From CAYRZF01 sp964428805 (GTDB taxonomy: Bacteria; Methylomirabilota; Methylomirabilia; Rokubacteriales; CSP1-6): a DNA stretch of 31,133 bases. Both the position numbers and the translations under genes were made by a program. A model generated the notes under the pieces. The model was not told the DNA's origin and did no database searches. It was given only the letters and a program-made list of their open reading frames with translations. Position 1 is the stretch's first letter, and the number at the start of each line of letters is the position of its first letter. Below are positions 15,331 to 24,034 of this stretch, piece after piece. The stretch covers positions 1-31,133 of the forward strand of contig CAYRZF010000018.1 in assembly GCA_964428805.1 (NCBI GenBank), written 5' to 3'.

Positions 15331-15394
15331 TGTAACACACTGTAAAAGAAGCAACTTTTTTCTCTTGACCCCGGCTTGCTATATCCAGTACGTT
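15331..15394 (+). promoter_or_regulatory. Direct-repeat operator plus promoter before the beta-barrel gene
   Basis: TGTAACACAC (15331-15340) is followed directly by TGTAAAAGAA (15341-15350), giving TGTAA repeats at a 10-bp period. Then come TTGACC (15365-15370), 18 bp and TACGTT (15389-15394). The reverse strand reads TTTACA-N4-GTTACA, similar to OmpR-type response regulator boxes. Almost the same module precedes the gene at 17008. The transcript would have a leader of about 88 nt. Confidence 0.6.
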
Positions 15395-15488
15395 CATCGA
15401 AGAAGACTGCAAATATAGGGCAACCCGTGTCCGGATAAGAAGGGGGCCCTACGTTCTGGAGCTGGCGCGCTCCACGTGGAGATCAGCC

Positions 15489-16808
15489 GTGTCAACCGCG
15501 CCACGGCCGAGAGCCTGGCCACCGAACCTCCTCTTTGTCGCCCTGGTTCCCGGGATTTTTCCGCTGTTCTTCTCAGCGAGCGTTGCGCTTGCCGATAGTG
15601 CCTCGGTCCTACCAAAGGGAAGATCAAGCGCGAGCGTGGAAAACCTCTTCTATTTTCCGACTACGCAGAGATGGAACTCTAACGGAAATGCGGAAGATAT
15701 CGCGGCTGCTTTTGACAATCGGGTTCTAAACAGTTCGGTCTTTCCGGGATTGTTGCCCCCCGGTCAGAATATCGGGACCAGCTTCGTCAAGTTCGAATAT
15801 AACTACAACATTCTGGATTTTGGTTTCAGTTATGGAATCACCGATCGGCTCACCGCCGGGATAGACATTCCTCAATATACCGTCCATAACAAGGTGGGTG
15901 CATCTCTGAATGCCTCGAACGCGACCCTGGGGTTGAGGACTGGACCTGGTGTAGGTGTTTGTAGCGGACCTGTCGTACCTCTTCTCTGCCCCAATAGTCG
16001 TCGCTTTACCACAGAGGATGTCCAACAACTATTAGGCCCCGGCCTGCCAGGAGTTCCCGGCTTCGGTTTCAAGCCGGTCAAGGACTTTCGCGCGGACGGG
16101 TTGGGGGACATCACGGCAGCTCTTAAGTACCAGTATCTCAGAACTGAAGATTGGCGCCTCGCGGCGACCCTGGGCGCGAGGTTCCCGACCGGGCGGCAGG
16201 ATGATCCGGATAACCTCTCGGATATCCCGTGGAGCCCGGGCAACTATGCTGTTCTGCTGCGCCTGCACCACGACTACGTCATCAGCAATCTGTGGAAAGG
16301 GAGGCCTGCGGCAGAAACCGCAATCCTCCGAGAAGGAGATCTCGTCCTCGATTTTACCTTCCGCTTTGACTGGAACCTGCCAACCGACGTGACGGTGAGG
16401 GTGGGCACTCCGAGCAATCCGATCACGACCAATCGAGAGAGAGTAACCCGGGACTTTGGTGATAAATTTGAATTTGAGCTGGCTGCGAGATACGAGCTTG
16501 TCCAAGGTTTCTCGGTCTCGGCCCTGTACAAATACGGGTTCAAGCTGGAGGACCGCATCACGTCGAATCCTATGGGATTTCCGGTCCAACTGCTTGAGAA
16601 AGACACCGACTCCACCGAGCAGCTTTATATCTTCGGCTTCAACTACTCAACCCTGCCGTTGTACCTGGAGAAGAAATTTCCCATTCCCCTCGACATCTCC
16701 CTCGTGTACCGGGACCGATTCGCGGGATCGGGGCCAAGCAACGCATCGTCGCCGAGTCAGATCCTGAAGACCCGGTACATCGGCCTCGGCCTGGCGGTCC
16801 GGTTTTGA
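15489..16808 (+). CDS. Outer-membrane beta-barrel protein (Phenol_MetA_deg/transporter-like)
   Basis: Protein of 439 residues with a signal peptide ending near SVALADSA. The rest is rich in alternating hydrophobic and aromatic strands: NLFYFPTTQRWNSNG, SFVKFEYNYNILDFGFSYG, DRLTAGIDIP, FRFDWNLPTDVTVRVG, FELAARYELVQGFSVSALYKYG, LPLYLEKKFPI. It ends in GLGLAVRF with a terminal Phe, as expected for BAM-inserted barrels. It resembles the poorly characterised transporter family PF13557; substrate unknown. GTG start at 15489 with GGAGAT about 7 nt upstream. Codon use is noticeably more A/T-rich than in neighbouring genes, which may reflect transfer or strand-rich Asn/Tyr/Ile content. Its promoter module matches that of the next gene. 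Confidence 0.8.
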   Translation: MSTAPRPRAWPPNLLFVALVPGIFPLFFSASVALADSASVLPKGRSSASVENLFYFPTTQRWNSNGNAEDIAAAFDNRVLNSSVFPGLLPPGQNIGTSFVKFEYNYNILDFGFSYGITDRLTAGIDIPQYTVHNKVGASLNASNATLGLRTGPGVGVCSGPVVPLLCPNSRRFTTEDVQQLLGPGLPGVPGFGFKPVKDFRADGLGDITAALKYQYLRTEDWRLAATLGARFPTGRQDDPDNLSDIPWSPGNYAVLLRLHHDYVISNLWKGRPAAETAILREGDLVLDFTFRFDWNLPTDVTVRVGTPSNPITTNRERVTRDFGDKFEFELAARYELVQGFSVSALYKYGFKLEDRITSNPMGFPVQLLEKDTDSTEQLYIFGFNYSTLPLYLEKKFPIPLDISLVYRDRFAGSGPSNASSPSQILKTRYIGLGLAVRF

Positions 16809-16907
16809 TCCTGTTCTAAGGCGCTGGGCGGTTCCACGTCCGCACAGCCCTGGGCAATCCCGCAAATCCTCTCAACGCGCCGCACTGCTGATCTGACGTA
16901 GGCGCAG

Positions 16908-16967
16908 CGTAACGCATTGTAAAACAAAGTATTGTTCCTTGACCACGCCTGCCATGTCGGGTATTTT
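16908..16967 (+). promoter_or_regulatory. Direct-repeat operator plus promoter before the FG-GAP protein gene
   Basis: CGTAACGCAT (16908-16917) and TGTAAAACAA (16918-16927) repeat YGTAA at a 10-bp period. They are followed by TTGACC (16939-16944), 17 bp and TATTTT (16962-16967). Predicted start is near 16974, giving a leader of about 34 nt. The module closely matches 15331-15394, so both envelope genes are probably under one regulator. The remainder of the 199-bp gap shows nothing else. Confidence 0.65.
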
Positions 16968-17007
16968 GGGACAAAACTTACGACTTTGAGGATCCTGGGT
17001 ATCCCCA

Positions 17008-18900
17008 ATGGCTGGCCGTAAGGGTCTCGTGATGGGTTTGGGGCTCGCGCTCGCGGGCTTGGTGTCCACCAGTGCCGCCGCGCAGACGAAGGCGCCGGCC
17101 GCATTTGGCTCTCTGGTGAGCCAGATCGTCGCGTTCTTCCCCGCTCTGACCGGGGAGATCGTCGAGGCGAAGGGATCAGAGCTGATCGTGAGCGTCGGCC
17201 GTCGTGAGGGCGTCCAGGTGGGCATGGAGTTCTTTCTCTTTCGCGAGGGACGGGAGCTGAGGCATCCGAAGACGGGGGAGGTCCTGGGGCGGGTGGAACA
17301 GGCATTGGGGCTCGCGGTCGTGTCTCAGATATCCGAAACGTATTCGGTTGCCACGGTCGCGAGCGACGGCGGCGTTCGACCCGGTGATCGGGTCCGCATC
17401 TCGGAGGGGAAGATCAATCTCACCGTGACGGCGCTCGGCTCTCCCGGAGTGAGCTCGGGCGTTGTGGATGCCGTGTCCAACGCCCTGTCGGAGGAGTTGA
17501 GCGCGACCGGGCGCTTTCAGGTGATCAACGGAGACGGTGTCGCCGCAGTGGTCGCCCATGCAGGGATCCCGCCCGAACGGGTCATCCAGGGAGAAGGCCT
17601 GGCCGAGCCCGCGGCCCGGTATCGCGTCAGCCACCTGCTGGTCGTCTGGGTCAAGCAGGTTCAGGCCAAGCCCTTTGTCGAGACCCGCCTTTTTTCCTTC
17701 CTGCCGGGGCGCGAGGCGACGCCGATGATGACCGCGAGCCTCTTCGTGCCGTCCGCTGTCAAAGCGGCCTCGGCGACGGCTGCAGGGGAACAGTTCTCCT
17801 CAGCCCCCCCGCAGTCCTCGACGAGTCCCCCGCCCCAGGAGGCTCCCCAACCCAGTTCGCGGTCCTTCCTGGCCCGCCTGCTCTTCGGTGAGGAAACCAC
17901 ACAGCCTGAATTGGGGGGGACCATCGCGATGCCGTTCAGTGAGGTGGCGCGGTTCGGGTTTCCCGTGCTGGCCATGGACGTGGCGGTCTCGCCGAAGGAC
18001 CAGATTCCCCGCCTCGTGGTCACCGACGGCGAGCGGATCTACCTATTCCGGATCGCGGGGCGGACCCTGGAACGGGAGTGGACGTATGTGGCGGAGGGGG
18101 CTGGCGAGATCTTCTCAGTCCAGCTCGCCGATCTGAACGATGATGGCGTCCTAGAAATCGTCGCGAACCGGTACAGCCCGCTCGCCAATGCTGCGCTGAC
18201 TTCGTTCATCGTGACGAGCAAGGACGGCAATCCCTCGCTCCTCGTCCAGGACCTCTTCCAGATCCTCTTCGCCGTGGATGCCACGGGCGACGGGGTCAAG
18301 CGGACCCTCTGGGTGCAGCGTTTCAACTTCGAAGGGTTCTTCGCGCAGGGGCAGGTCCAGCGCTACAGCCTTCGCAATGGAACGCTCGGCCCGGAGAGTT
18401 CCGTCCGGGTGCCCCGGGACTTCCGAGTGACGGGAGCGACGCTCTGCAACATCCTCGGTGACGGCCCGCGGGCGCTCGCCTATGTGAACGAGCGGAACCG
18501 GCTCGTGATCGCGACCGAGGGAAAAGAAAAGTGGCGCTCGTCTTCGCGGGTGGGAGGTGGCGGCTACGTGCAGCTCGAGGTGCAGAAAAAGATCGAGCGG
18601 GCCGGCGGGAGTCTCTTCTACTCCGTCGAGCCGATGGCGCTGGCCGTGGACCTCGACGGTGACGGGATTGATGAGGTCCTGATCCCGCAGAATGAGGTTC
18701 AAGGGAACCTGGCGGTGGTGTCGCGGAGTCCCGCGGGGTACCGGCTTCAGACGCTCAACACTGGATTGGAGGAAACCGTTACCGGGCTGGGCGCGATCCG
18801 GGGTGCTGGCGCGCCCACCGTGATCCTCGCGTCGGTCCAGTTCTCGAGCCGCCTGAAGAAATCCGGAGAGACCCGGATCCTCATGACTGCCCCGAAGTGA
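17008..18900 (+). CDS. Exported FlgT-C-like / FG-GAP (VCBS) repeat protein
   Basis: Protein of 630 residues. Signal peptide 1-25 (ending TSAAAQ). Residues 47-133 are the FlgT-C-like domain shared with the proteins at 7402 and 8272: VSVGRREGVQVGMEF, RHPKTGEVLGRVEQ, YSVATV, VRPGDRVRI. Residues 136-250 recall TolB-N/CsgG (LSEELSATGRFQVING). A Pro/Ser linker at about 260-290 leads to a beta-propeller-like C-terminal half with calcium-binding-type FG-GAP/VCBS motifs LADLNDDGVLEIVANR (373-388), DATGDGVKRTLW (424-435) and VDLDGDGIDEVLIPQN (547-562). ATG at 17008; the in-frame ATG at 17032 has a slightly better ribosome site but would trim the charged N-terminus. Probably periplasmic or surface-exposed. 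Function unknown. Confidence 0.8.
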   Translation: MAGRKGLVMGLGLALAGLVSTSAAAQTKAPAAFGSLVSQIVAFFPALTGEIVEAKGSELIVSVGRREGVQVGMEFFLFREGRELRHPKTGEVLGRVEQALGLAVVSQISETYSVATVASDGGVRPGDRVRISEGKINLTVTALGSPGVSSGVVDAVSNALSEELSATGRFQVINGDGVAAVVAHAGIPPERVIQGEGLAEPAARYRVSHLLVVWVKQVQAKPFVETRLFSFLPGREATPMMTASLFVPSAVKAASATAAGEQFSSAPPQSSTSPPPQEAPQPSSRSFLARLLFGEETTQPELGGTIAMPFSEVARFGFPVLAMDVAVSPKDQIPRLVVTDGERIYLFRIAGRTLEREWTYVAEGAGEIFSVQLADLNDDGVLEIVANRYSPLANAALTSFIVTSKDGNPSLLVQDLFQILFAVDATGDGVKRTLWVQRFNFEGFFAQGQVQRYSLRNGTLGPESSVRVPRDFRVTGATLCNILGDGPRALAYVNERNRLVIATEGKEKWRSSSRVGGGGYVQLEVQKKIERAGGSLFYSVEPMALAVDLDGDGIDEVLIPQNEVQGNLAVVSRSPAGYRLQTLNTGLEETVTGLGAIRGAGAPTVILASVQFSSRLKKSGETRILMTAPK

Positions 18901-18955
18901 TTCTCCGGTCCCGCAAGGATATACTGGCATTTTGGACTTTGCGTGGAGGCAACCG

Positions 18956-19474
18956 ATGATCCATGCGTATCAAGGGGTGGTGCCGAAGATTCATCCGACC
19001 GCGTTCGTGGAGGACTCGGCCCAGGTCATCGGAGACGTGGAACTGGGGGAAGACTCGAGCGTGTGGTTCAACGCCGTGATTCGCGCGGACGTCAACGTGA
19101 TCCGCATCGGGCGGGGCACCAACATCCAGGACGGCAGCGTGATCCACGTCAACCGCGGCGGCTTCTCGACCGTCCTGGAGGAATTCGTGACGGTGGGGCA
19201 TGGGGCGCGGCTCCACGGCTGCCACATCAAGTCCAATTGCCTGATCGGGATCGGGGCCATCGTCCTGGACGGGGCGGTGCTTGAGGAGGAGTGCCTGGTG
19301 GCCGCAGGCTCGCTCGTGGCGCCGGGGACCAAAGTGCCGAGGGGGAGTCTCCTGATGGGCTCTCCGGCGAAGGTGCAGCGTTCGGTCACGGCCGAGGATC
19401 TGGAGTTGATCCATCGCTCGGCGCAGAATTACGTCAGGCTGCGGGCGGGCTACAAGATGATGCGGGGCGCGTGA
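18956..19474 (+). CDS. Gamma-class carbonic anhydrase family protein
   Basis: Left-handed beta-helix protein of 172 residues with hexapeptide repeats (VIRADVNVIRIGRGTNIQDG, NCLIGIGAIVLDGAVLEEEC). The three metal-ligand histidines of gamma carbonic anhydrases are in place: one in GSVIHVN and two in TVGHGARLHGC. The length fits the compact CamH/YrdA/PaaY type rather than the longer Cam type, and the acidic loop of Cam is absent, so catalysis is plausible but not certain. The ATG at 18956 has GGAGGC 5 nt upstream. It ends just before hisS, whose alternative GTG start would overlap its stop. Confidence 0.88.
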   Translation: MIHAYQGVVPKIHPTAFVEDSAQVIGDVELGEDSSVWFNAVIRADVNVIRIGRGTNIQDGSVIHVNRGGFSTVLEEFVTVGHGARLHGCHIKSNCLIGIGAIVLDGAVLEEECLVAAGSLVAPGTKVPRGSLLMGSPAKVQRSVTAEDLELIHRSAQNYVRLRAGYKMMRGA

Positions 19475-19476
19475 GC

Positions 19477-20748
19477 ATGGCGATCAAGGCCGTCCGCGGG
19501 GTCCACGACATTTTGCCTTCCGAGGCGGAGAAGTGGAGGTGCGTAGAGACCACGGCTCGCCGCGTATTCGAAGCCTATGGCTACGAGGAGATCCGGCTAC
19601 CGATCTTCGAGCGGACCGAGGTGTTCGCCCGGGGGATCGGCGAGGCCACGGACATCGTTCAGAAGGAGATGTATACGTTCGAGGATCGGAGCGGCGAATC
19701 GCTGACGCTTCGCCCCGAAGCGACCGCGTCCCTGCTGAGAGCCTACATCGAGCACGGGCTTTTCGTTCTGCCGAAGCCGGTCAAGCTCTACACCATCGGT
19801 CCGATGTTCCGGTACGAGCGGCCGCAGGCAGGCCGCTACCGTCAGTTCCATCAGGTCAACGTCGAAGCCCTCGGTGATGATCATCCGGCCCTCGACGCTC
19901 AGGTGATCGCGATGCTGATCGAATTCTTCCGAGGACTCGACATCGTCCAGCAGCTCACACTTCAGATCAACTCGCTTGGGGATTCGAACTGCCGTCCCGT
20001 GTATCGCGAGCGCTTGATCGGGTACTTTCGAACGCACATGGCGCGTCTGTGTGAGGACTGCCGCGAGCGGGCGGAGCGCAATCCGCTGCGGGTGCTCGAC
20101 TGCAAGAAGCCGGAATGCCGCCCCGTGCTCGATGGGGCACCCTCGGTTCATGATTCTCTGTGCGGTGATTGTGCACGACACTTTCTCGATGTCCAGAATT
20201 ACCTGAAGGCGATGAGCATCCCGTACGAGATCAGTCCGAGGCTCGTTCGGGGGCTCGACTATTACGTCCGCACGACGTTCGAGCTCACGGCAACGGACCT
20301 CGGTGCGCAGAACGCCGTCGCCGGAGGGGGGCGTTACGACGGCCTCATCGAGCTGCTTGGGGGTCCGGCAGACGCGGGCATTGGCTTTGCGATTGGGATC
20401 GAGCGGGTTGTGCTGCTCCTGTCCGGATCGGATGAGAACGCTTGGGGACGCAAACGGCCGTTGGCGCTTCTGATCCCTCTCGGAGACGAGGCGCTCAAGC
20501 AGCTGCTGCCCGTCGCTCAAGCCGTCAGATCGAGGGCCATCCCCGTGGAGCTGGGCGACGGCGACCGCAAGCTCCGGAGCGAGTTGGAGCGCGCCAACAA
20601 GCTCGGCGTGGCGTGGGCGGTCATCGTTGGAGAGACGGAGCTGGCGCGGACGGAAGCGGTCCTCCGCGACATGAAATCCGGCGAGCAGCAACGGACGCCC
20701 CTGGGTGAGCTTGCGCAGAAGCTCATTGCGCTGGGCGGCCAGCGATGA
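19477..20748 (+). CDS. hisS: Histidyl-tRNA synthetase
   Basis: Class II synthetase charging tRNA-His. It has 423 residues, the usual length. N-terminal AVRGVHDILPSEAEKW, motif 1 region ending IVQKEMYTFEDRSGE, motif 2 FRYERPQAGRYRQFHQVNVE, histidine-specific LVRGLDYYVRTTFE, motif 3 GIGFAIGIERV, and a C-terminal anticodon-binding domain from about residue 330. A Cys-rich insert (LCEDCRERAERNPLRVLDCK) is normal for bacterial HisRS. The ATG at 19477 matches the family start; a GTG two codons upstream (19471) overlaps the previous stop and could couple translation. The stop overlaps aspS (ATGA). Confidence 0.96.
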   Translation: MAIKAVRGVHDILPSEAEKWRCVETTARRVFEAYGYEEIRLPIFERTEVFARGIGEATDIVQKEMYTFEDRSGESLTLRPEATASLLRAYIEHGLFVLPKPVKLYTIGPMFRYERPQAGRYRQFHQVNVEALGDDHPALDAQVIAMLIEFFRGLDIVQQLTLQINSLGDSNCRPVYRERLIGYFRTHMARLCEDCRERAERNPLRVLDCKKPECRPVLDGAPSVHDSLCGDCARHFLDVQNYLKAMSIPYEISPRLVRGLDYYVRTTFELTATDLGAQNAVAGGGRYDGLIELLGGPADAGIGFAIGIERVVLLLSGSDENAWGRKRPLALLIPLGDEALKQLLPVAQAVRSRAIPVELGDGDRKLRSELERANKLGVAWAVIVGETELARTEAVLRDMKSGEQQRTPLGELAQKLIALGGQR

Positions 20749-22526
20749 CAGACGCGCTGGGCGGCTGGCGACGGAGCCACAGCTGCGGGGAGCTCAGGGC
20801 GCGCCACGTGGGCCAGGCCGTCACGCTTATGGGCTGGGCCTTCAGGCGGCGGGACCACGGCGGGCTGATCTTCGTGGACCTGCGCGACCGGGAGGGACTG
20901 ACCCAGTGCGTGTTCAATCCTTCGACGAGCGGGGAGGCCCACGCCCGAGCCCAGGAGGTGCGCTCGGAGTTCGTCCTGGCGGTGGTCGGCACGGTTCAGC
21001 GCCGCCCGCCCGGGACGGAGAACCCGAAGCTCCCCACCGGGGACGTAGAGGTCCAGATCAGCCAGGTGAAGATCCTGAACGAGTCCAAGCCGCTCCCGTT
21101 TCCGCTTGAGGAAGAAACCGAGGTGGATGAAGCGGTGAGGCTCAAGTACCGCTACCTCGACATCCGGCGCCCCGCTGTGTACCGGAACTTCGTGATCCGG
21201 GACCAGGTCTGTCGCGCCGTCCGCGACTACCTGCATGCCCACGGCTTCTTGGAGGTCGAGACGCCATTTCTGACCCGCTCGACGCCCGAGGGCGCGCGCG
21301 ACTTTCTGGTGCCGAGCCGCTTGGCGCGCGGAAGCTTCTACGCGCTTCCCCAGTCGCCCCAGCTCTTCAAGCAACTCCTGATGGTGGCAGGGGTCGAGCG
21401 CTACTTCCAGATCGTGCGCTGCTTCCGCGATGAGGACCTCCGGAGAGACCGGCAGCCCGAGTTCACCCAGATCGACATCGAGACGTCCTTCCTCGACCGG
21501 GACGAGTTCCTGCCCATCGTCGAGGGCATGCTGGCGGCGGTCTTCAAGCGGGTCAGGGGGATCGAGATTCCGACCCCCTTCCTGCGGCTCACCTACGAGG
21601 AGGCCATCGCTCGCTTCGGCAGCGACAAGCCCGACCTCCGCGTTGGCCTCGAGCTCGGCGACTGCTCGGACCTGTTCAGGGCGGTGGAGTTCCAGGCCTT
21701 CGCCCGGGTGGTGGCGGACGGGGGCGCCGTGAAGGGGCTTCGGATTCCCGGTGGCGGGGGGATGAGCCGCAAGGAACTCGACGATCTCGTTGAGACGGCC
21801 AAGAGCTTCGGGGCCAAGGGGCTCGTCTGGGTCAAGGTGAACCCGGACGGCTTCCAGTCGCCCGTGGCCCGGTTTCTGGAGCCGATGAAGCAAGCGCTGC
21901 TGACCCGGCTCGACGCCACGCCGGGAGATCTCTTGCTCCTCGTGGGCGACGCCATGCCGCTGGCTGCGACGGTGCTGGGCCGCCTCCGTCACGAGCTGGC
22001 CCAGCGCCTCAACCTGATCCCGCCGGACCAGTTCCGGATGGCGTGGGTGATCGACTTCCCCCTCGTGGAATGGAACGAGGAAGAGCGGCGCTGGAACGCC
22101 GTTCACCATCCGTTCACCGCGCCTCGCGACGAGGACCTGCAGCTGCTCGATACTGATCCAGGCCGCGTCAGGGCCAAGGCCTACGACCTCGTCATTAACG
22201 GCCAGGAGGCGGCGGGAGGGTCCATCCGGATCCACCAGCTGTCGGTCCAGGAGAAGCTGTTCAAGCTGCTGGGCATCGCTCCCCAGGAGGCCCGCGCCCG
22301 CTTCGGGTTCCTCCTGGAGGCCCTCGAGTTCGGCGCCCCTCCCATGGGAGGCATCGCGGCAGGGCTCGACCGCTTAGTGGCCCTCCTGGCGGGCGAGGCG
22401 TCGATCCGCGAGGTGATCGCTTTCCCGAAGACTCAGAAGGGAACCTGTCCCCTCACTGACGCGCCGGCGCCGGTGGACCCGGGCCAGCTCAGGGACCTCG
22501 GAATCCGGCTGGCTGAGGAGCCCTGA
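20745..22526 (+). CDS. aspS: Aspartyl-tRNA synthetase
   Basis: Class IIb synthetase of 593 residues with the bacterial domain order. The N-terminal OB-fold anticodon domain contains VTLMGWAFRRRDHGGLIFVDLRDREGL. The catalytic core has FLTRSTPEGARDFLVPSR, QSPQLFKQLLMVAGVERYFQI and motif 2 FRDEDLRRDRQPEFTQIDIE. The bacterial GAD insertion spans about residues 280-415, followed by HHPFTAPRDED and motif 3 GIAAGLDRLVALLAG. Whether it is discriminating or also charges tRNA-Asn cannot be judged here; gatCAB and asnS are not in the window. The ATG overlaps the hisS stop by 4 bp, so the two synthetases are translationally coupled. Confidence 0.96.
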   Translation: MTDALGGWRRSHSCGELRARHVGQAVTLMGWAFRRRDHGGLIFVDLRDREGLTQCVFNPSTSGEAHARAQEVRSEFVLAVVGTVQRRPPGTENPKLPTGDVEVQISQVKILNESKPLPFPLEEETEVDEAVRLKYRYLDIRRPAVYRNFVIRDQVCRAVRDYLHAHGFLEVETPFLTRSTPEGARDFLVPSRLARGSFYALPQSPQLFKQLLMVAGVERYFQIVRCFRDEDLRRDRQPEFTQIDIETSFLDRDEFLPIVEGMLAAVFKRVRGIEIPTPFLRLTYEEAIARFGSDKPDLRVGLELGDCSDLFRAVEFQAFARVVADGGAVKGLRIPGGGGMSRKELDDLVETAKSFGAKGLVWVKVNPDGFQSPVARFLEPMKQALLTRLDATPGDLLLLVGDAMPLAATVLGRLRHELAQRLNLIPPDQFRMAWVIDFPLVEWNEEERRWNAVHHPFTAPRDEDLQLLDTDPGRVRAKAYDLVINGQEAAGGSIRIHQLSVQEKLFKLLGIAPQEARARFGFLLEALEFGAPPMGGIAAGLDRLVALLAGEASIREVIAFPKTQKGTCPLTDAPAPVDPGQLRDLGIRLAEEP

Positions 22527-22568
22527 CTTAGGGTACTCTCTAGCTGTGAGGAGAAGGGTTTCCTGCCG

Positions 22569-23566
<998 letters not shown>

Positions 23567-23567
<1 letters not shown>

Positions 23568-24034
23568 TGGCGGTGGAACTCTCGAACCTCCAGCGGCGGG
23601 TTCCCATCTCCCCCCGTCGCATCTTACAAACGGCTGAGGGAGCGCTGAAAGATCTGGGTCGCACCGGGTCGCTCGTGCAGCTAACGGTCGTCAACGACGC
23701 CGAGATCCGGCGCCTCAACGCCCGCTATCGCCGCCACGACGTGCCCACCGACGTCCTTGCCTTTCCGTTGGATGTGCCGGGGCCCTCGCCGCTCTGGGGG
23801 GAGGTCGTCATTTCGGCCGAGACAGCCCGGCGCCAGGCCCGGCGGCTGGGGATCCCGGTGGGGCTCGAGCTTGACCTCCTGGTGGTGCACGGCCTCCTTC
23901 ACCTGGCCGGGTACGACGATGGGGAGCCGTACCTAGCCCGGCTCATGCACGAGCGGGCGCGGGAAATTCTCGAGCACGCGAGGGGCGGCCACCCACGCCC
24001 GGCCCGGCTCTGGACCGGCCTTCTCCCCGGATGA
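23567..24034 (+). CDS. ybeY: Endoribonuclease YbeY / rRNA maturation factor, variant metal site
   Basis: YbeY is a small zinc protein needed for 16S rRNA 3'-end maturation and 70S quality control. The protein has 155 residues and the family core VNDAEIRRLNARYRRHDVPTDVLAFP, with the conserved TDVLxF block and upstream Arg. The zinc motif, normally HGxLHLxGYDH, reads HGLLHLAGYDD: His108 and His112 are kept, but the third ligand position (118) is Asp (codon GAT, 23918-23920). Asp can bind zinc, so the enzyme may still work. ATG 23567 overlaps the phoH stop as TGATG, with AGGGA 5 nt upstream. The C-terminus carries an extra Pro/Arg-rich tail. The stop overlaps era. Confidence 0.9.

Larger units (their letters stand above)
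15165..15488. other. Divergent regulatory region between bioF and the beta-barrel gene
   Basis: This 324-bp region carries no gene. It holds a candidate minus-strand promoter for bioFAD (15224-15252), a short hairpin CGCCTG-TGG-CAGGCG near 15262-15276, and a plus-strand direct-repeat operator with promoter (15331-15394). It ends with the 12-bp palindrome CTCCACGTGGAG (15470-15481), whose right arm includes the GGAG that would serve as ribosome site for the beta-barrel gene. Base composition is visibly more A+T-rich than the surrounding genes between 15330 and 15420. Confidence 0.7.

Noticed and set aside
15365..15380. Possible sigma-54 promoter reading of CTTGACCCCGGCTTGCT
   Set aside because: The essential GG at -24 is missing (TG instead), and the matching module at 16939 keeps TTGACC but not the TTGC element, so a sigma-70 reading fits both.
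20517..22235. Long open frame on the minus strand through hisS and aspS
   Set aside because: It lies entirely antisense to two certain genes, and its translation is Arg/His/Leu/Asp-rich without recognisable motifs. High-GC codon bias in the sense genes keeps antisense frames open.
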